Source: Akkermansiaceae bacterium | GTDB lineage: Bacteria > Verrucomicrobiota > Verrucomicrobiia > Verrucomicrobiales > Akkermansiaceae | Length of the DNA stretch: 57,189 nt | Reading direction: 5' to 3' | NCBI GenBank assembly: GCA_026421245.1 | Contig: JAPKDJ010000023.1 | Location: 1 to 57,189, forward strand | Part shown: one piece after another, positions 27,437 through 39,000 of the stretch | How the letters are laid out: each line of letters begins with the position of its first letter | Numbering within the stretch: the first letter of the stretch is position 1 | Translations under genes and position numbers: made by a program | The notes under the pieces: generated by a model | Databases searched by the model: none | Seen by the model: only the letters and a program-made list of their open reading frames with translations | What the model was told of the DNA's origin: nothing

Positions 27437-28393
27437 TCAGCGTTTGCGGTTTTTGTAATCCATCATCGTGTCCTTGGTTCCGACGAAGCCCTCGTCATTG
27501 GTGATGCCCTGAAATGCGAGAGGCATAAACGGGGCTGGATTTTCATCGAGGGCCCAGGCCATCCCCCGGAGGAGCAAGACACGGTAAATCGGATCGTGGA
27601 AGGTGTAAGTGTAGTGTCCGGTTGTTGTTCCAAAAACACGGCCCTTGCCGGAGGTGTAGGTCCAAAAGGCATCGCTACGAACGCCTTCGCTCTTGAGGAC
27701 GTCCTCAAACTTTTGATCGCTGGCTGGCGCGATCGCTCCGATCACTTCAACATTTTTCCGCTTCAACAAATTCCAGTAGGACTCGTCGTTGAGTTGGATG
27801 GAATTTGGCAATCCCTTGAACGCAGGGTGCTCCGTTTTGAGATGGACAGGATGATCGTGTGCGAACTTGCCCCATTTGGAGGTCTGATTGCCTTTCCAGG
27901 AGCAACCAATGCAACCCGCTAACTTTTCCGCCTGTGCGATTGGACGCATGATGCACGATTCGTGGAGCGAAACGACACTGCCGCCATCATCGACGAATTT
28001 CTGAAACATGGACAACTGCTTGTCGGTCAGGTCCGGCAAATGGAGATACTGAATTAGGAGATCGGCTTGGTCGAATTGCTCCTGTGTGGGAAATTGAAAA
28101 GCCTCGTCCACCGTGACCCGCGGGATGGTTTTGAGCATGGGGACGAACAACTCTTTGATGCGAATATAGTCGTGCTCGCCGCCGCGATGATCCTCGGGTC
28201 CGAAGAGCCAGAGAATGCTCACATCTCGGCTCAGCTTAGCTCCTTTCAATTCTCCGGTGAGCTTCATCACCTCCTTTTTTGGAATGGGATCATTGGGACG
28301 CGATACGATTTCTTTTTCACGCTGCGCGGCGATCAAGGCACCGAGGAGACCGATCAGGATAGCGAGGGGCCATATTATGCTGTTCTTCATCAT
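27437..28393 (-). CDS. exported ThuA-like domain protein
   Basis: The 318-residue protein starts with a hydrophobic segment (NSIIWPLAILIGLLGALIAA) that is either an uncleaved anchor or a signal. The ThuA-like (class I glutamine amidotransferase-like) fold shows ILWLFGPEDHRGGEHDYIR, LLIQYLHLPDLTDKQLSMF, the nucleophile-elbow-like VSLHESCIM, and GKGRVFGTTTGHYTYTFHDP near the end. ThuA relatives are linked to trehalose or other sugar catabolism, and PVC bacteria have many exported copies; the reaction here is unknown. It is divergent from the cytochrome gene at 28577. Confidence 0.85.
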   Translation of the reverse strand: MMKNSIIWPLAILIGLLGALIAAQREKEIVSRPNDPIPKKEVMKLTGELKGAKLSRDVSILWLFGPEDHRGGEHDYIRIKELFVPMLKTIPRVTVDEAFQFPTQEQFDQADLLIQYLHLPDLTDKQLSMFQKFVDDGGSVVSLHESCIMRPIAQAEKLAGCIGCSWKGNQTSKWGKFAHDHPVHLKTEHPAFKGLPNSIQLNDESYWNLLKRKNVEVIGAIAPASDQKFEDVLKSEGVRSDAFWTYTSGKGRVFGTTTGHYTYTFHDPIYRVLLLRGMAWALDENPAPFMPLAFQGITNDEGFVGTKDTMMDYKNRKR

Positions 28394-28576
28394 TATGTGG
28401 GTGGGAGATTCTGAAAGTCGGGCGAGGGGCTTTGAAACTCAACCTTAATTTCGTTTCATCCGTTTGTCGGGACCTTTGAGGAGATTGGCATGGGGGAATT
28501 GTTATCGCGTTGACAGTTTATGGGCTGAATGTTCGGTAGGGAGACTAGATTTGGAATTTGGAAAAGCCCCCGAGTA

Positions 28577-31378
28577 ATGAGTGTGTGCAAAACGACCTTA
28601 GTCTTCGCGTTGGGATTCCTTTCGCTTGGATCTCCCGTCGCTGCTGAGGATGAGGTTCCGGCGCTTTTTGAACACTACTGCTTCGACTGTCATGACGACG
28701 CGACGAAGAAAGGCGGATTCAACCTCGAGAAACTCCTGGAGGAAGGGGATTTCGACGGCTCCCTGATGTTCGAGAACCTGCTCACGGGGAAAATGCCTCC
28801 CGCCAAAAAGGAGCAGCCGGACACGAAGGAGAAACGAGCCGTCCTAGATTGGTTGGCCAAGCGGAAAGCGGGCAGCCAGCCGAAAACCTTCCGCCGCATC
28901 AGTCGGCATGAGTTCGTGCACTCGGTCAACGACCTCCTGGGCACCGATCTCGACCTGGCGGCCCGCATTCCGGAGGACCGGGGCACAAACGATTTCGATT
29001 CGAGCCGAAAGATCCAGCTGAGTCGTGAGATGCTCGGATCCTATTTCGCGGTGGCGGATGAGATCCTGGATCACGCTTTTCCCGCCGAGGGCTTTCCCGC
29101 CGAGAAGACTTGGGTGACGAACAAGGTCAAGGACAGCCACGAGAGCTACAATATCTACCACCGTCCTTACCAGGAGGGCGTCCTGTTTTCGTGGACGCGA
29201 GCCAACAACGGCAACAGCTATTCTTTCTTCTACGACAACTTTGATCCACCCGTCGCGGGCTGGTATGAGCTGACTTTCGACGCCATGAAAGTGGCGGAGT
29301 TCGAGGAGGATGTGAGCCTGCAGGTTTATGCCGGGAAGTATTACTATGCCGACGATCGCCCGCAGCCCCAGCGCCTAGTCGGCGTGATCTCACTGGGGAA
29401 CAAAGCGCTGAAATCGCATGCCATCCGCGCCTTTCTCAAACCGGGCGAGAACGTTTCGGTCCACAGCTATTCCCGGCACACCTTCCGTAAGAAGAACCCG
29501 AAGGAAGGAGCCTACATCAAACAGCTGACAGCGCGCGGTCCAGTAACCGACCAATGGCCACCGTCGTCCTACGAAAGGGTCTTTGGCGATCTGACGATGG
29601 AGGTTGAGCCAAGGGAAGTCGTCGAGAACCCGGACTTCCAGACGAACCTCCAGAAGATCGGCGGAGCCGTCACGGTCAGCAGCTTCCAGAAGGGGATGGA
29701 GAAGGAGAAGATGCAGGACGGTTCGAACCGAACCTTCTGGCACACGGGGTTCCAGCCGACCGTCGCCAAGCCACCTCACTACGTGATCCTAAAAAACCCG
29801 CACGGAGCGGAGATCGAAGGCCTGTCCTACGCGACCTGGTCAGGAGGCAACGGTAACGGACAGGTGAAGGGATACGCGATCTATCTCTCCGATGACGGCA
29901 AGTCTTGGGGGGAGCCCATCGTCGAGGGCTCGTTAGAAATCCGTCTCGCGAATGAACAGCCCATCCGATTCCCGAAAAAGACCACCAGTCGGTATCTCAA
30001 GTTTCTCGTGACGGCCGCCCTTTCCCTGGATGGAAAGTCAATCGCCTCCGTAGGCAAGCTCGACGTGCTCACGCCACTCAGTAATCTGCTTGAGACGTCC
30101 ACCATCACGGTCGCCTCGACCGCGCCCGAGGACCTCAAGCGGGTCATCAGGCGCTTTGCGGGAGGGGCCTTCTCTTCGAAGCTCAGCGAGGAGGAGATGG
30201 CTCCTTACTTCCGGGTCGGTCTTGAGGGGCTTGCCGAACACGGTGATTTCGTGCAAGCGACCAAGCTTGGGCTGAAGGCGATCATTTGCTCGCCCCGTTT
30301 CCTCTTGGCACCCGGCGAACATGCCAATCCCTCCTATACGAAGGCCGCTGATTTGGCGCGGACGCTTTGGCTTTCGGTTCCCGACGAGGAACTCCTTGCC
30401 CTCGCGAGATCCGATCAGCTTAAGGGCGTCGTTTTACGGGAGCAGATTGACCGGATGATTGCAGATCCCCGGAGCCGGCGCATGATTCGTTCCTTCAGCG
30501 ACCAATGGCTAAACCTGCGGTCGCTCAACAAGGTCACGCCGTCGCTGAAGCTCTATCCTGAGTATGACGACCTGCTGAATCATTACCTGCCGATCGAAAC
30601 CCGGGCTTACCTCCATCACCTCATCCAGGAAAACCTGCCTGCCGGAAACTTGATCGATTCCGACTTCTCCTTCCTGAACCAGCGTCTGGCCCAGCACTAT
30701 GGTATTGAGGGAGTCATCGGGCAGGAGATGCGCAGGGTGAGTTTCCCTCCCGAGATCCCGCGAGGAGGGCTGCTAACGATGGGGAGTGTGCTCAAGGTCA
30801 CCACGGACGGCTTCGACACCTCACCGATCCTACGCGGGGCGTGGATTTCGAAGAACATCGTGGGCACTCCGCTGTCGCCACCGCCCGAGAGTGTCCCCGC
30901 ACTCGAACCCGATCACGGCGAGACCACCACGCTCAGGGAGCAGATCGATCAGCACAAGAACAGCAAGACCTGCTACGCCTGCCACAAGAGTATCGACCCC
31001 TATGGCTTCGCGCTGGAGAGCTTTGATGCCACCGGAGAATGGCGTGGAAAATACAAGATCAAGCAAGCCCATCCCGGGACATTCCTCTACCGCCAAGCGG
31101 GCTACTACAAGTGGGGCGGACCGGTGGATGCTTCCGGCGAGATGGGCGAGGACAAGTTCGAGGACATCTTTGGTCTCAAGAAACTCCTCCTCGCGGGTGA
31201 ACACAAGGTCGCTTATAATTTCGCGAAGAAGTATTTTGAGTATGCCAAGGGCTCCAAACCGAACCTCGAACAACGCCTCCACCTTTGGGATTTCATTGCA
31301 AGGAGCCCCGGGAATGTTCAAATGAGGGACCTGGTAACGGAGGTCCTCGCCTATTCACTCACCACCGACGGAAAATGA
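28577..31378 (+). CDS. secreted PVC-type cytochrome c protein (DUF1587/DUF1592/DUF1588/DUF1585)
   Basis: The 933-residue product has a signal peptide ending near PVAAE and an N-terminal haem site CFDCH (Cys35, Cys38, His39). DUF1587 follows (FRRISRHEFVHSVNDLLG). The middle holds carbohydrate-binding-like beta domains (GWYELTFDAMKVAEFEED and GLSYATWSGGNGNGQ). DUF1592 contains ICSPRFLLAPGEH and SDQWLNLRSL; DUF1588 has GLLTMGSVLKVTTDGFDTSP with a second haem motif CYACH (Cys799, Cys802, His803) and IDPYGFALESFDATG; DUF1585 ends the protein. The start at 28577 was preferred over one 16 codons upstream because it gives the signal peptide. Its ATGA overlap with the next gene shows translational coupling. 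Function is presumed periplasmic electron transfer linked to glycan oxidation, unproven. Confidence 0.92.
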   Translation: MSVCKTTLVFALGFLSLGSPVAAEDEVPALFEHYCFDCHDDATKKGGFNLEKLLEEGDFDGSLMFENLLTGKMPPAKKEQPDTKEKRAVLDWLAKRKAGSQPKTFRRISRHEFVHSVNDLLGTDLDLAARIPEDRGTNDFDSSRKIQLSREMLGSYFAVADEILDHAFPAEGFPAEKTWVTNKVKDSHESYNIYHRPYQEGVLFSWTRANNGNSYSFFYDNFDPPVAGWYELTFDAMKVAEFEEDVSLQVYAGKYYYADDRPQPQRLVGVISLGNKALKSHAIRAFLKPGENVSVHSYSRHTFRKKNPKEGAYIKQLTARGPVTDQWPPSSYERVFGDLTMEVEPREVVENPDFQTNLQKIGGAVTVSSFQKGMEKEKMQDGSNRTFWHTGFQPTVAKPPHYVILKNPHGAEIEGLSYATWSGGNGNGQVKGYAIYLSDDGKSWGEPIVEGSLEIRLANEQPIRFPKKTTSRYLKFLVTAALSLDGKSIASVGKLDVLTPLSNLLETSTITVASTAPEDLKRVIRRFAGGAFSSKLSEEEMAPYFRVGLEGLAEHGDFVQATKLGLKAIICSPRFLLAPGEHANPSYTKAADLARTLWLSVPDEELLALARSDQLKGVVLREQIDRMIADPRSRRMIRSFSDQWLNLRSLNKVTPSLKLYPEYDDLLNHYLPIETRAYLHHLIQENLPAGNLIDSDFSFLNQRLAQHYGIEGVIGQEMRRVSFPPEIPRGGLLTMGSVLKVTTDGFDTSPILRGAWISKNIVGTPLSPPPESVPALEPDHGETTTLREQIDQHKNSKTCYACHKSIDPYGFALESFDATGEWRGKYKIKQAHPGTFLYRQAGYYKWGGPVDASGEMGEDKFEDIFGLKKLLLAGEHKVAYNFAKKYFEYAKGSKPNLEQRLHLWDFIARSPGNVQMRDLVTEVLAYSLTTDGK

Positions 31379-32607
31379 AGCATTACAGTCGAAGAAACTT
31401 CCTGAAATTTGGAGCGGCCCTGCCTCTGGCCCTCCAGTCGCTCGATCTGCGGGCTGCCACTGCTCCTGCGACCAAGGTGCCACCGAAGAGGATTATTTTC
31501 ATTTGCAACTCGCTGGGCTTCTACGAACCCAGCTTCTTCCCCACCAAGCGGGGCGACATTTCCACTTCGCCCTATCTCAAGGAGATGGCGACCCGGGAGA
31601 AGATGACGGTCTTCGAGAACTTCTTCCACCCCGGCATGGAGACCAGTAATCATGATTCGGAAAAATCCTTCCTGACCGGCGCGTCGAGTCCCGAGGCGGC
31701 GAACTTTGTCAACACGATCTCGCTCGACCAGATCCTCGCTCGGGAGATGGGGGGCGAGACGCGCTTCCCCTTTCTCTCGTTCAGTATCTACGACCGTGGT
31801 TGGGGGTGTTCGTGGAACAACCGGGGCGTGGCGATTCCCCCGATGTACGATGAACGTCAGATATTCGACCGGCTTTTCGGCAAGGATGATCTGACCGCCA
31901 AGCGCCGCCAGATCGAGAATGACCAGCACGTCGTCCAATGCCTCTACCGGGACATGGAACAGCTGAAGCGGCAGGGTGGCGACGCTTCCAAAATTGACTC
32001 CTACCGGACCGTCATTGCGGAGCTGGAAGAGCAACTCAAGCACGAGGAGTTCTGGCTCAAGACCAAGAAGCCGGAAGTGCCCAACACCCTGAGCACCGAC
32101 CAGGAGTTCGCTTTTTCCACGAAGATCGGAAACCTGTTCGAGTTGTCGAAACTCGCCTTCCAAACCGATTCCACACGAGTGATCACTCTTTCGCTGGATT
32201 GGATTTACGGAGCGATCAAGGTGCCGGGCGCCACCGGCGGTTGGCACACGCTCTCCCATCATGGCGGCAAAGCCGACACCCTCGCCAGACTCAACCGGAT
32301 CGAGGTCGACATCGTGAAGCACCTAAACCAGTTCCTCTCCGAGCTCGATGAAATCGAGGAGGGCGAGGGGACCTTGCTGGATCACACCACGGTGGTGATC
32401 GGTAGTAATTTCGGAGACTCTTCAAATCACACCTGCAACAACCTCCCGACCATCGTGGCGGGCGGAGGCTACCGACACCAGGCACATGAGGTCCTCGAGA
32501 AGCCGACACCGCTGTGCAATCTCTACTTGGAGCTCCTGCATAAGCACAACATCGATGCCGGGAAATTTGGAAGGTGCGAGAAGGATCTGGGGCTCTTGAA
32601 GGGGTAG
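31375..32607 (+). CDS. exported DUF1552 protein
   Basis: The 410-residue protein starts MKHYSRRNFLKFGAALPLAL, a textbook twin-arginine signal (SRRNFLKFG), indicating export of a folded protein. The DUF1552 core includes RIIFICNSLGFYEPSFFP, HPGMETSNHDSEKSFLTGA, SLDQILAREMG, GGWHTLSHHGGK and TTVVIGSNFGDSSNHTCNNLP. The last segments are the alkaline-phosphatase-like metal region typical of DUF1501/DUF1552 proteins. The start ATG overlaps the stop of the cytochrome gene (ATGA), and this gene order is standard in Planctomycetes and Verrucomicrobia. Folding before export suggests a bound metal cofactor; the reaction is unknown. Confidence 0.92.
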   Translation: MKHYSRRNFLKFGAALPLALQSLDLRAATAPATKVPPKRIIFICNSLGFYEPSFFPTKRGDISTSPYLKEMATREKMTVFENFFHPGMETSNHDSEKSFLTGASSPEAANFVNTISLDQILAREMGGETRFPFLSFSIYDRGWGCSWNNRGVAIPPMYDERQIFDRLFGKDDLTAKRRQIENDQHVVQCLYRDMEQLKRQGGDASKIDSYRTVIAELEEQLKHEEFWLKTKKPEVPNTLSTDQEFAFSTKIGNLFELSKLAFQTDSTRVITLSLDWIYGAIKVPGATGGWHTLSHHGGKADTLARLNRIEVDIVKHLNQFLSELDEIEEGEGTLLDHTTVVIGSNFGDSSNHTCNNLPTIVAGGGYRHQAHEVLEKPTPLCNLYLELLHKHNIDAGKFGRCEKDLGLLKG

Positions 32608-32666
32608 AGAAAGAAGAATTTCACTCAAGTTCTTGACAGAGTCCATTTTTGGATTAGGTCTACATC

Positions 32667-33095
32667 ATGTCCAATCCGGTCCAACTTTTGCGTGAGCACG
32701 GGCTTCCGGTGACGGCGCAACGGATTGCGGTGTTGCGGGCCGTTTCGGGGCGACCGCATGGGACGGCGGATGTCATCGCGGAAGATGTGAGAGGAGAGAT
32801 TGGGACGATTTCGCGCCAGGCAGTTTATAATGCGCTGGCTACCTTGGCTGAGAATGGGCTGATTCGGCGGATTCAACCGTCGGGCTCGGCGGCGCGGTAT
32901 GAGGATCGAGTTGGGGACAACCACCACCACTTAGTGTGCCGAAGTTGTGGAGAGACTGTGGATGTCGATTGTGCGGCAGGCGAGACTCCCTGTCTCCATG
33001 CCGTGGATGATGCGGGTTATGAAATCGACGAGGCCGAAGTGGTTTACTGGGGGACTTGCCCAGGATGTCTTGCGGAGCGAGCAAAGAAGAAGTGA
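32667..33095 (+). CDS. Fur-family regulator, probably PerR/FurA-like
   Basis: The 142-residue protein has the Fur winged helix ([17 protein letters not shown], then [19 protein letters not shown] as recognition helix) and a dimerisation domain with [12 protein letters not shown] (Cys91, Cys94) and YWGTCPGC (Cys131, Cys134), the two CxxC pairs of the structural zinc site. It sits 42 bases before katG on the same strand, the arrangement known for furA-katG in actinobacteria, so peroxide sensing with control of katG is likely. Sequence alone does not separate PerR from Fur or Zur. The start ATG lies 28 bases after a TTGACA box at 32633, but no good -10 is seen. Confidence 0.9.
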   Translation: MSNPVQLLREHGLPVTAQRIAVLRAVSGRPHGTADVIAEDVRGEIGTISRQAVYNALATLAENGLIRRIQPSGSAARYEDRVGDNHHHLVCRSCGETVDVDCAAGETPCLHAVDDAGYEIDEAEVVYWGTCPGCLAERAKKK

Positions 33096-33113
33096 ATTTT
33101 AACGAAAAAATAA

Positions 33114-35339
<2,226 letters not shown>

Positions 35340-35362
35340 CGGAGTAACGTAATCCTCCTCCA

Positions 35363-35392
35363 CCCCGGTCAGTTCGCTGGCCGGGGTTTTTT
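35363..35392 (+). terminator. rho-independent terminator after katG
   Basis: CCCCGGTCAG pairs with CTGGCCGGGG (35363-35372 with 35377-35386, one T-G pair) around a TTCG tetraloop, and six T follow. It is the clearest terminator in the window and lies 24 bases after the katG stop. Confidence 0.92.
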
Positions 35393-35445
35393 GTTCGCCT
35401 CTACCGCCGGATAAACAGACAAACCGAATTGGGATCCGTTCCCCT

Positions 35446-35964
35446 CTATTTTGGAACTTCCTTCAGGAGTTCTTTCACCAGTTTCTTGTAATTGTCACTA
35501 TCGCCGCCGTGGAAGGGGCCGGCCATATGGTTGTAGCGGAGCTTTCCGGTGTGATCAAAGATGAGATAATATGGAACGTATTTAACGGGAGCCTTCGGGA
35601 ATCGGGTTTGATTCATGACCGAGGTGTTTTTTAACTCCTTGGTCCATCCTTCTTTTTTGAGGGCAGCCAAGGCCCCTTCCTTGGTGCCGCGTTGACAGTA
35701 GGAGGCGATGAGGTGAAAGGGTTCCTCCTTAAGCGATTTGGCCAGACCGACCATGCCAGGAGTAATTTTTTGGCAGCCCACTCATCCACCCCAAATTTTC
35801 AGGAGAACAACTTTGCCTTTGAGATCGGCGGGATCTTTCACTTCGGGGCCGGCCCAGAGTTGACCCCATTGGATGTCTTTGGTGGTGCCTTCCACTTTTT
35901 TGTTCTCCTGATCGGCACAGGCGGGCAGAGCGAGGAAAGCGGCAAGAAAGAGAGTTCTAATCAT
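35446..35964 (-). CDS. exported redoxin/thioredoxin-like protein, probable selenoprotein (in-frame TGA at 35784-35782)
   Basis: Read through one TGA, the gene encodes 172 residues. It starts with a signal peptide (MIRTLFLAAFLALPACA), possibly a lipoprotein signal with Cys16. The thioredoxin fold begins DLKGKVVLLKIWGG, then comes TGA, then VGCQKITPGMVGLAKSL. Relatives read W-G-x-W/x-C-x-x-C at this point, so TGA replaces the first, attacking Cys of CxxC (residue 61) and Cys64 is kept, giving U-V-G-C. Later family elements are intact: YVPYYLIFDHTGKLRYNHMAG, with the cis-Pro region near VKYVP. No second disruption is seen on either side. The alternative is a nonsense mutation. It is convergent with katG, 50 bases beyond that gene's terminator. 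Confidence 0.78.
35740..35759 (-). promoter_or_regulatory. candidate bacterial SECIS hairpin in the redoxin gene
   Basis: On the minus strand, 22 bases after the TGA, TGGC pairs with GCCA, then A-U, a bulged U, G-C and G-U lead to an apical loop UCGG about 30 bases from the TGA. Distance and loop G fit the bacterial SECIS model, but the stem is short and was found by eye. A competing hairpin (TGCCA with TGGCA around a 12-base loop) is possible nearer the TGA. Confidence 0.4.
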
Positions 35965-36035
35965 ATCAGGGGATGGGATTTTGATTTTTGCGAGGTCTTC
36001 TGGACAGCTTACCTCTCGAAAAAGATCGTCGATGT

Positions 36036-39000
36036 TTATGGGATTGTTACCACTCTGAGGCGGGCAAATTTTCGGGATCCAGCGGGAAGTGGCGAGCTTA
36101 TGATTACGAGATCTTTCCCCCCCGCAAGGGAAGAAGCGCTAACCACGCCACCCGGAGACCAGGTAAGGAGATCGTCGGAAAACTCGGTCTCCACCATGAC
36201 CCCACACGCAGATCGGGATCGTTCGTAGCTGAATTGGAGTTTACCATCCACCATTTCGACCGTGATCAGATTGCCGTTGTGAAGATTCGGGTCGGTGCCG
36301 GTCACGTATTCGACGATGGCCGGAATTTCATCGAGGTCAGAATCACGCAGTTCATCTCCAGGTGATAACCCGTGGAGAGTCAACCAATCATCGAGAGAGA
36401 CGCTGTCACTGGTGCCGGGAGAACCGTCAAGTGAAACACTGGCGCGCCAGTTATCGGAAACGGCATGATCAATCCCACTCACAGGGCATCCCATGGTCAG
36501 CGAGTAACCAGCACCATCGGCAGCGGTCGGCCACGGAGAAATATCATCATAGGCAAACTCATGAATCGATGTTCCCTGGCCGAGAGAGAGTTTCAGATCC
36601 TCTCCTCCATTACTCAATCGATCACCGGTTTCCCACTGGCCTGCAATGGGAAAGCCGACGCCATACTTGGCCTCAAAAGAGGGCCTATCGGCTACGATCA
36701 ATAAATAGGCTCCTGGGCCGATGGTGCTCCCTTCGGGAAAATCGAAGTCGATTCCCTTGGTGAAACGAACGCCGTTGAGATTGAGCGCAGCACCACCAAC
36801 ATTGTGCAATTCGACATACTCAAGAAGCTCGTCACCGGCGGGATGATACATCACTTCGCTGATCACAAGACCATTGCGATAAGGCGTCACGTTGGGATCA
36901 CCCGCAATAAATTCAATAGGGTCCGCCCAATGGCTGCTGCGGCCGGAGTCATCGAAGTGCCTCACACGAGCGCGGTAAGTCTTGCCGGGTCGTAATGCCG
37001 AGGTGGGAATTGATACAGCGGTTGCTCCAGTCGCCGACCAGACATCTTCAATTTCGTATTTCCAGGGATCGCCGGCGAGATATCCCAGCGTGCTGGGATT
37101 GTAAATTTCTCCAATTCTCCATTCGATTGAGGCAAAGGTTCCGCTCCCTTGTGGATCCGAAAACACACTGCTCTGAAAACTGAGACTGTCAGCAGAAAAT
37201 CCTCCTCCCCCAGTATAGGTGATCGTCGGAGTGTTGGGGATAGCGCTATCGGCAGCTTCCTGGGCAAGGTATCCCCAACCATATCCATCCTCATCCCGAT
37301 CGTTGACGGCGAAAGGAGTGGGATCGACGTCATACATGTAGTCGATGATGTTTTGCTGGAAGCCTTCGTGATCTGCAGTTGGGATGGTGCGGGAGTAGTT
37401 GGTCTGAAGTCCGGTTTCGAATTTCGATGGCACATACCAGGGGCCGCGGTGGCCTCCTCTCGTCTGTGGATGATACGACCACATGAACTCATCGGCATCA
37501 ACCATGGTCAAAGGCACCCCGCTTGGGTTCACAAACTGTGAGATCTCTTCGACAAGCTGGGCCGCATGGCCACCCCCACGATTGATATCCGAAAAAAGAA
37601 GATCACCCAACTCGCGGCAACGGTTCCTGAATCCCAATCTTATCTCGGCATGATCGAGACACCGGTCGGCGCGAATCACGCCACTCCACACGTGCTTGAC
37701 CGGAGCATACATCATATCGAGGTCCCAGGGAATGACGCGCCATTGGTCGGCCGTCGGTTCGTGATAGAAGTAATAATTGGTGGTATCACGGAGATCGACA
37801 TTCCCAGTGGCACGATTGATGGCACGGAAGCTATAGTAGCTCTCGAGGTGAAAATTCTCACGCCACCAAGCAACGGTGTTGAGATTAGCACTGGCGGCGT
37901 AAAAGGTATTCCAATCCGAGGAATTCTCCACCTGGGCGGGGCCTTGATTCTTTTTGTCTCCTCCCCCGCCCTGGATCTTGTAGACGTTCCCGTCGGCCAA
38001 TCCATGTTCGTCAAGAAAACGACCATCCGGGTGTTCGATCGCCTGATAGAGGCCCCAAAAATCACCGGTGTATTGGCTGAACGGAGCTTCCGCAGAACCA
38101 TCGATGACACGGAAGTGGACGTGATGAGTCTTTGAACCCGTGACACTCGCGAGTTGATAAAGTCGGTGCGGGACCATCTCGTTGAGGCCGGCGACGCCTC
38201 GTTGGGAGGAAAGCCAGGGCGATGCACAGGAGTTAAAGTTCAGCGTCTTCCAGCTCGTTCGATAGCGCTCACCATAGGCGTTGCGAGCCTTAAAGTCATG
38301 TGTGCGATTGAACTTAAAACGCCACTTGTTTTTACCGCTCACATAGGTCGAAGCCTCGCCCCGATTGTAAAACTGGATGTGATCATAAACGTGACCTTCG
38401 TAGACCAAGGTTCCCCACATCCGAACACCATCGGAGCCATTGGAATACTGGCTGTTTGAGACATCTGTCGAATTAGCAATGAGGTGATAGACGGGTTGGG
38501 TGTTCCCCATAACCTCGGCCGAAATGGTCTGGGCGGCCGTCGAGCCGGGTTGTTTGGCCGCCGTCCAGGAAGGCACTCCATCGTAAATAAAGTAAGAGAA
38601 GTTTGGTTGTTCATCATCGGCGTATGGAACCCGGATCTCGTTGCCAACAGCATCCTCAAGATTGATGCGGTAGCGGATGACGCGACGGTGAATTTGCAAG
38701 GCAGGAGGCATGGTGGCGGTGAAGACAGAGTCACCTGCCGAGATGTCACCTGCGGTCCCATCATCCACCATGGGAACATCGATCCAACCTGAATCGAAGG
38801 CGCCATCGCTCTTTCGAATGTAGCTGCCGGGATCCAAAGTTTGATAGCTGAGCGTCACTGGCCCAACCCCATCCGGGTCGGTGATCAAAGCGGTCACCTT
38901 CACCTCATCGCCACCCGCAGGTTGTTCAGGAGTATGATTTACCTGTCGAATGGCTGGCGGTGCGTCACTCAAAGTCGGAGATGCCACACTATTGGCCGCA

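Noticed and set aside
27278..27922. 214-codon plus-strand frame
   Set aside because: Runs antisense into the ThuA gene and has no recognisable features.
28510..28540. TTGACA before the cytochrome gene
   Set aside because: No -10-like hexamer at proper spacing.
32633..32666. TTGACA box before the Fur-family gene as a promoter
   Set aside because: The -35 is perfect, but no acceptable -10 lies at 16-18 bases; the best, TAGGTC, matches only three positions.
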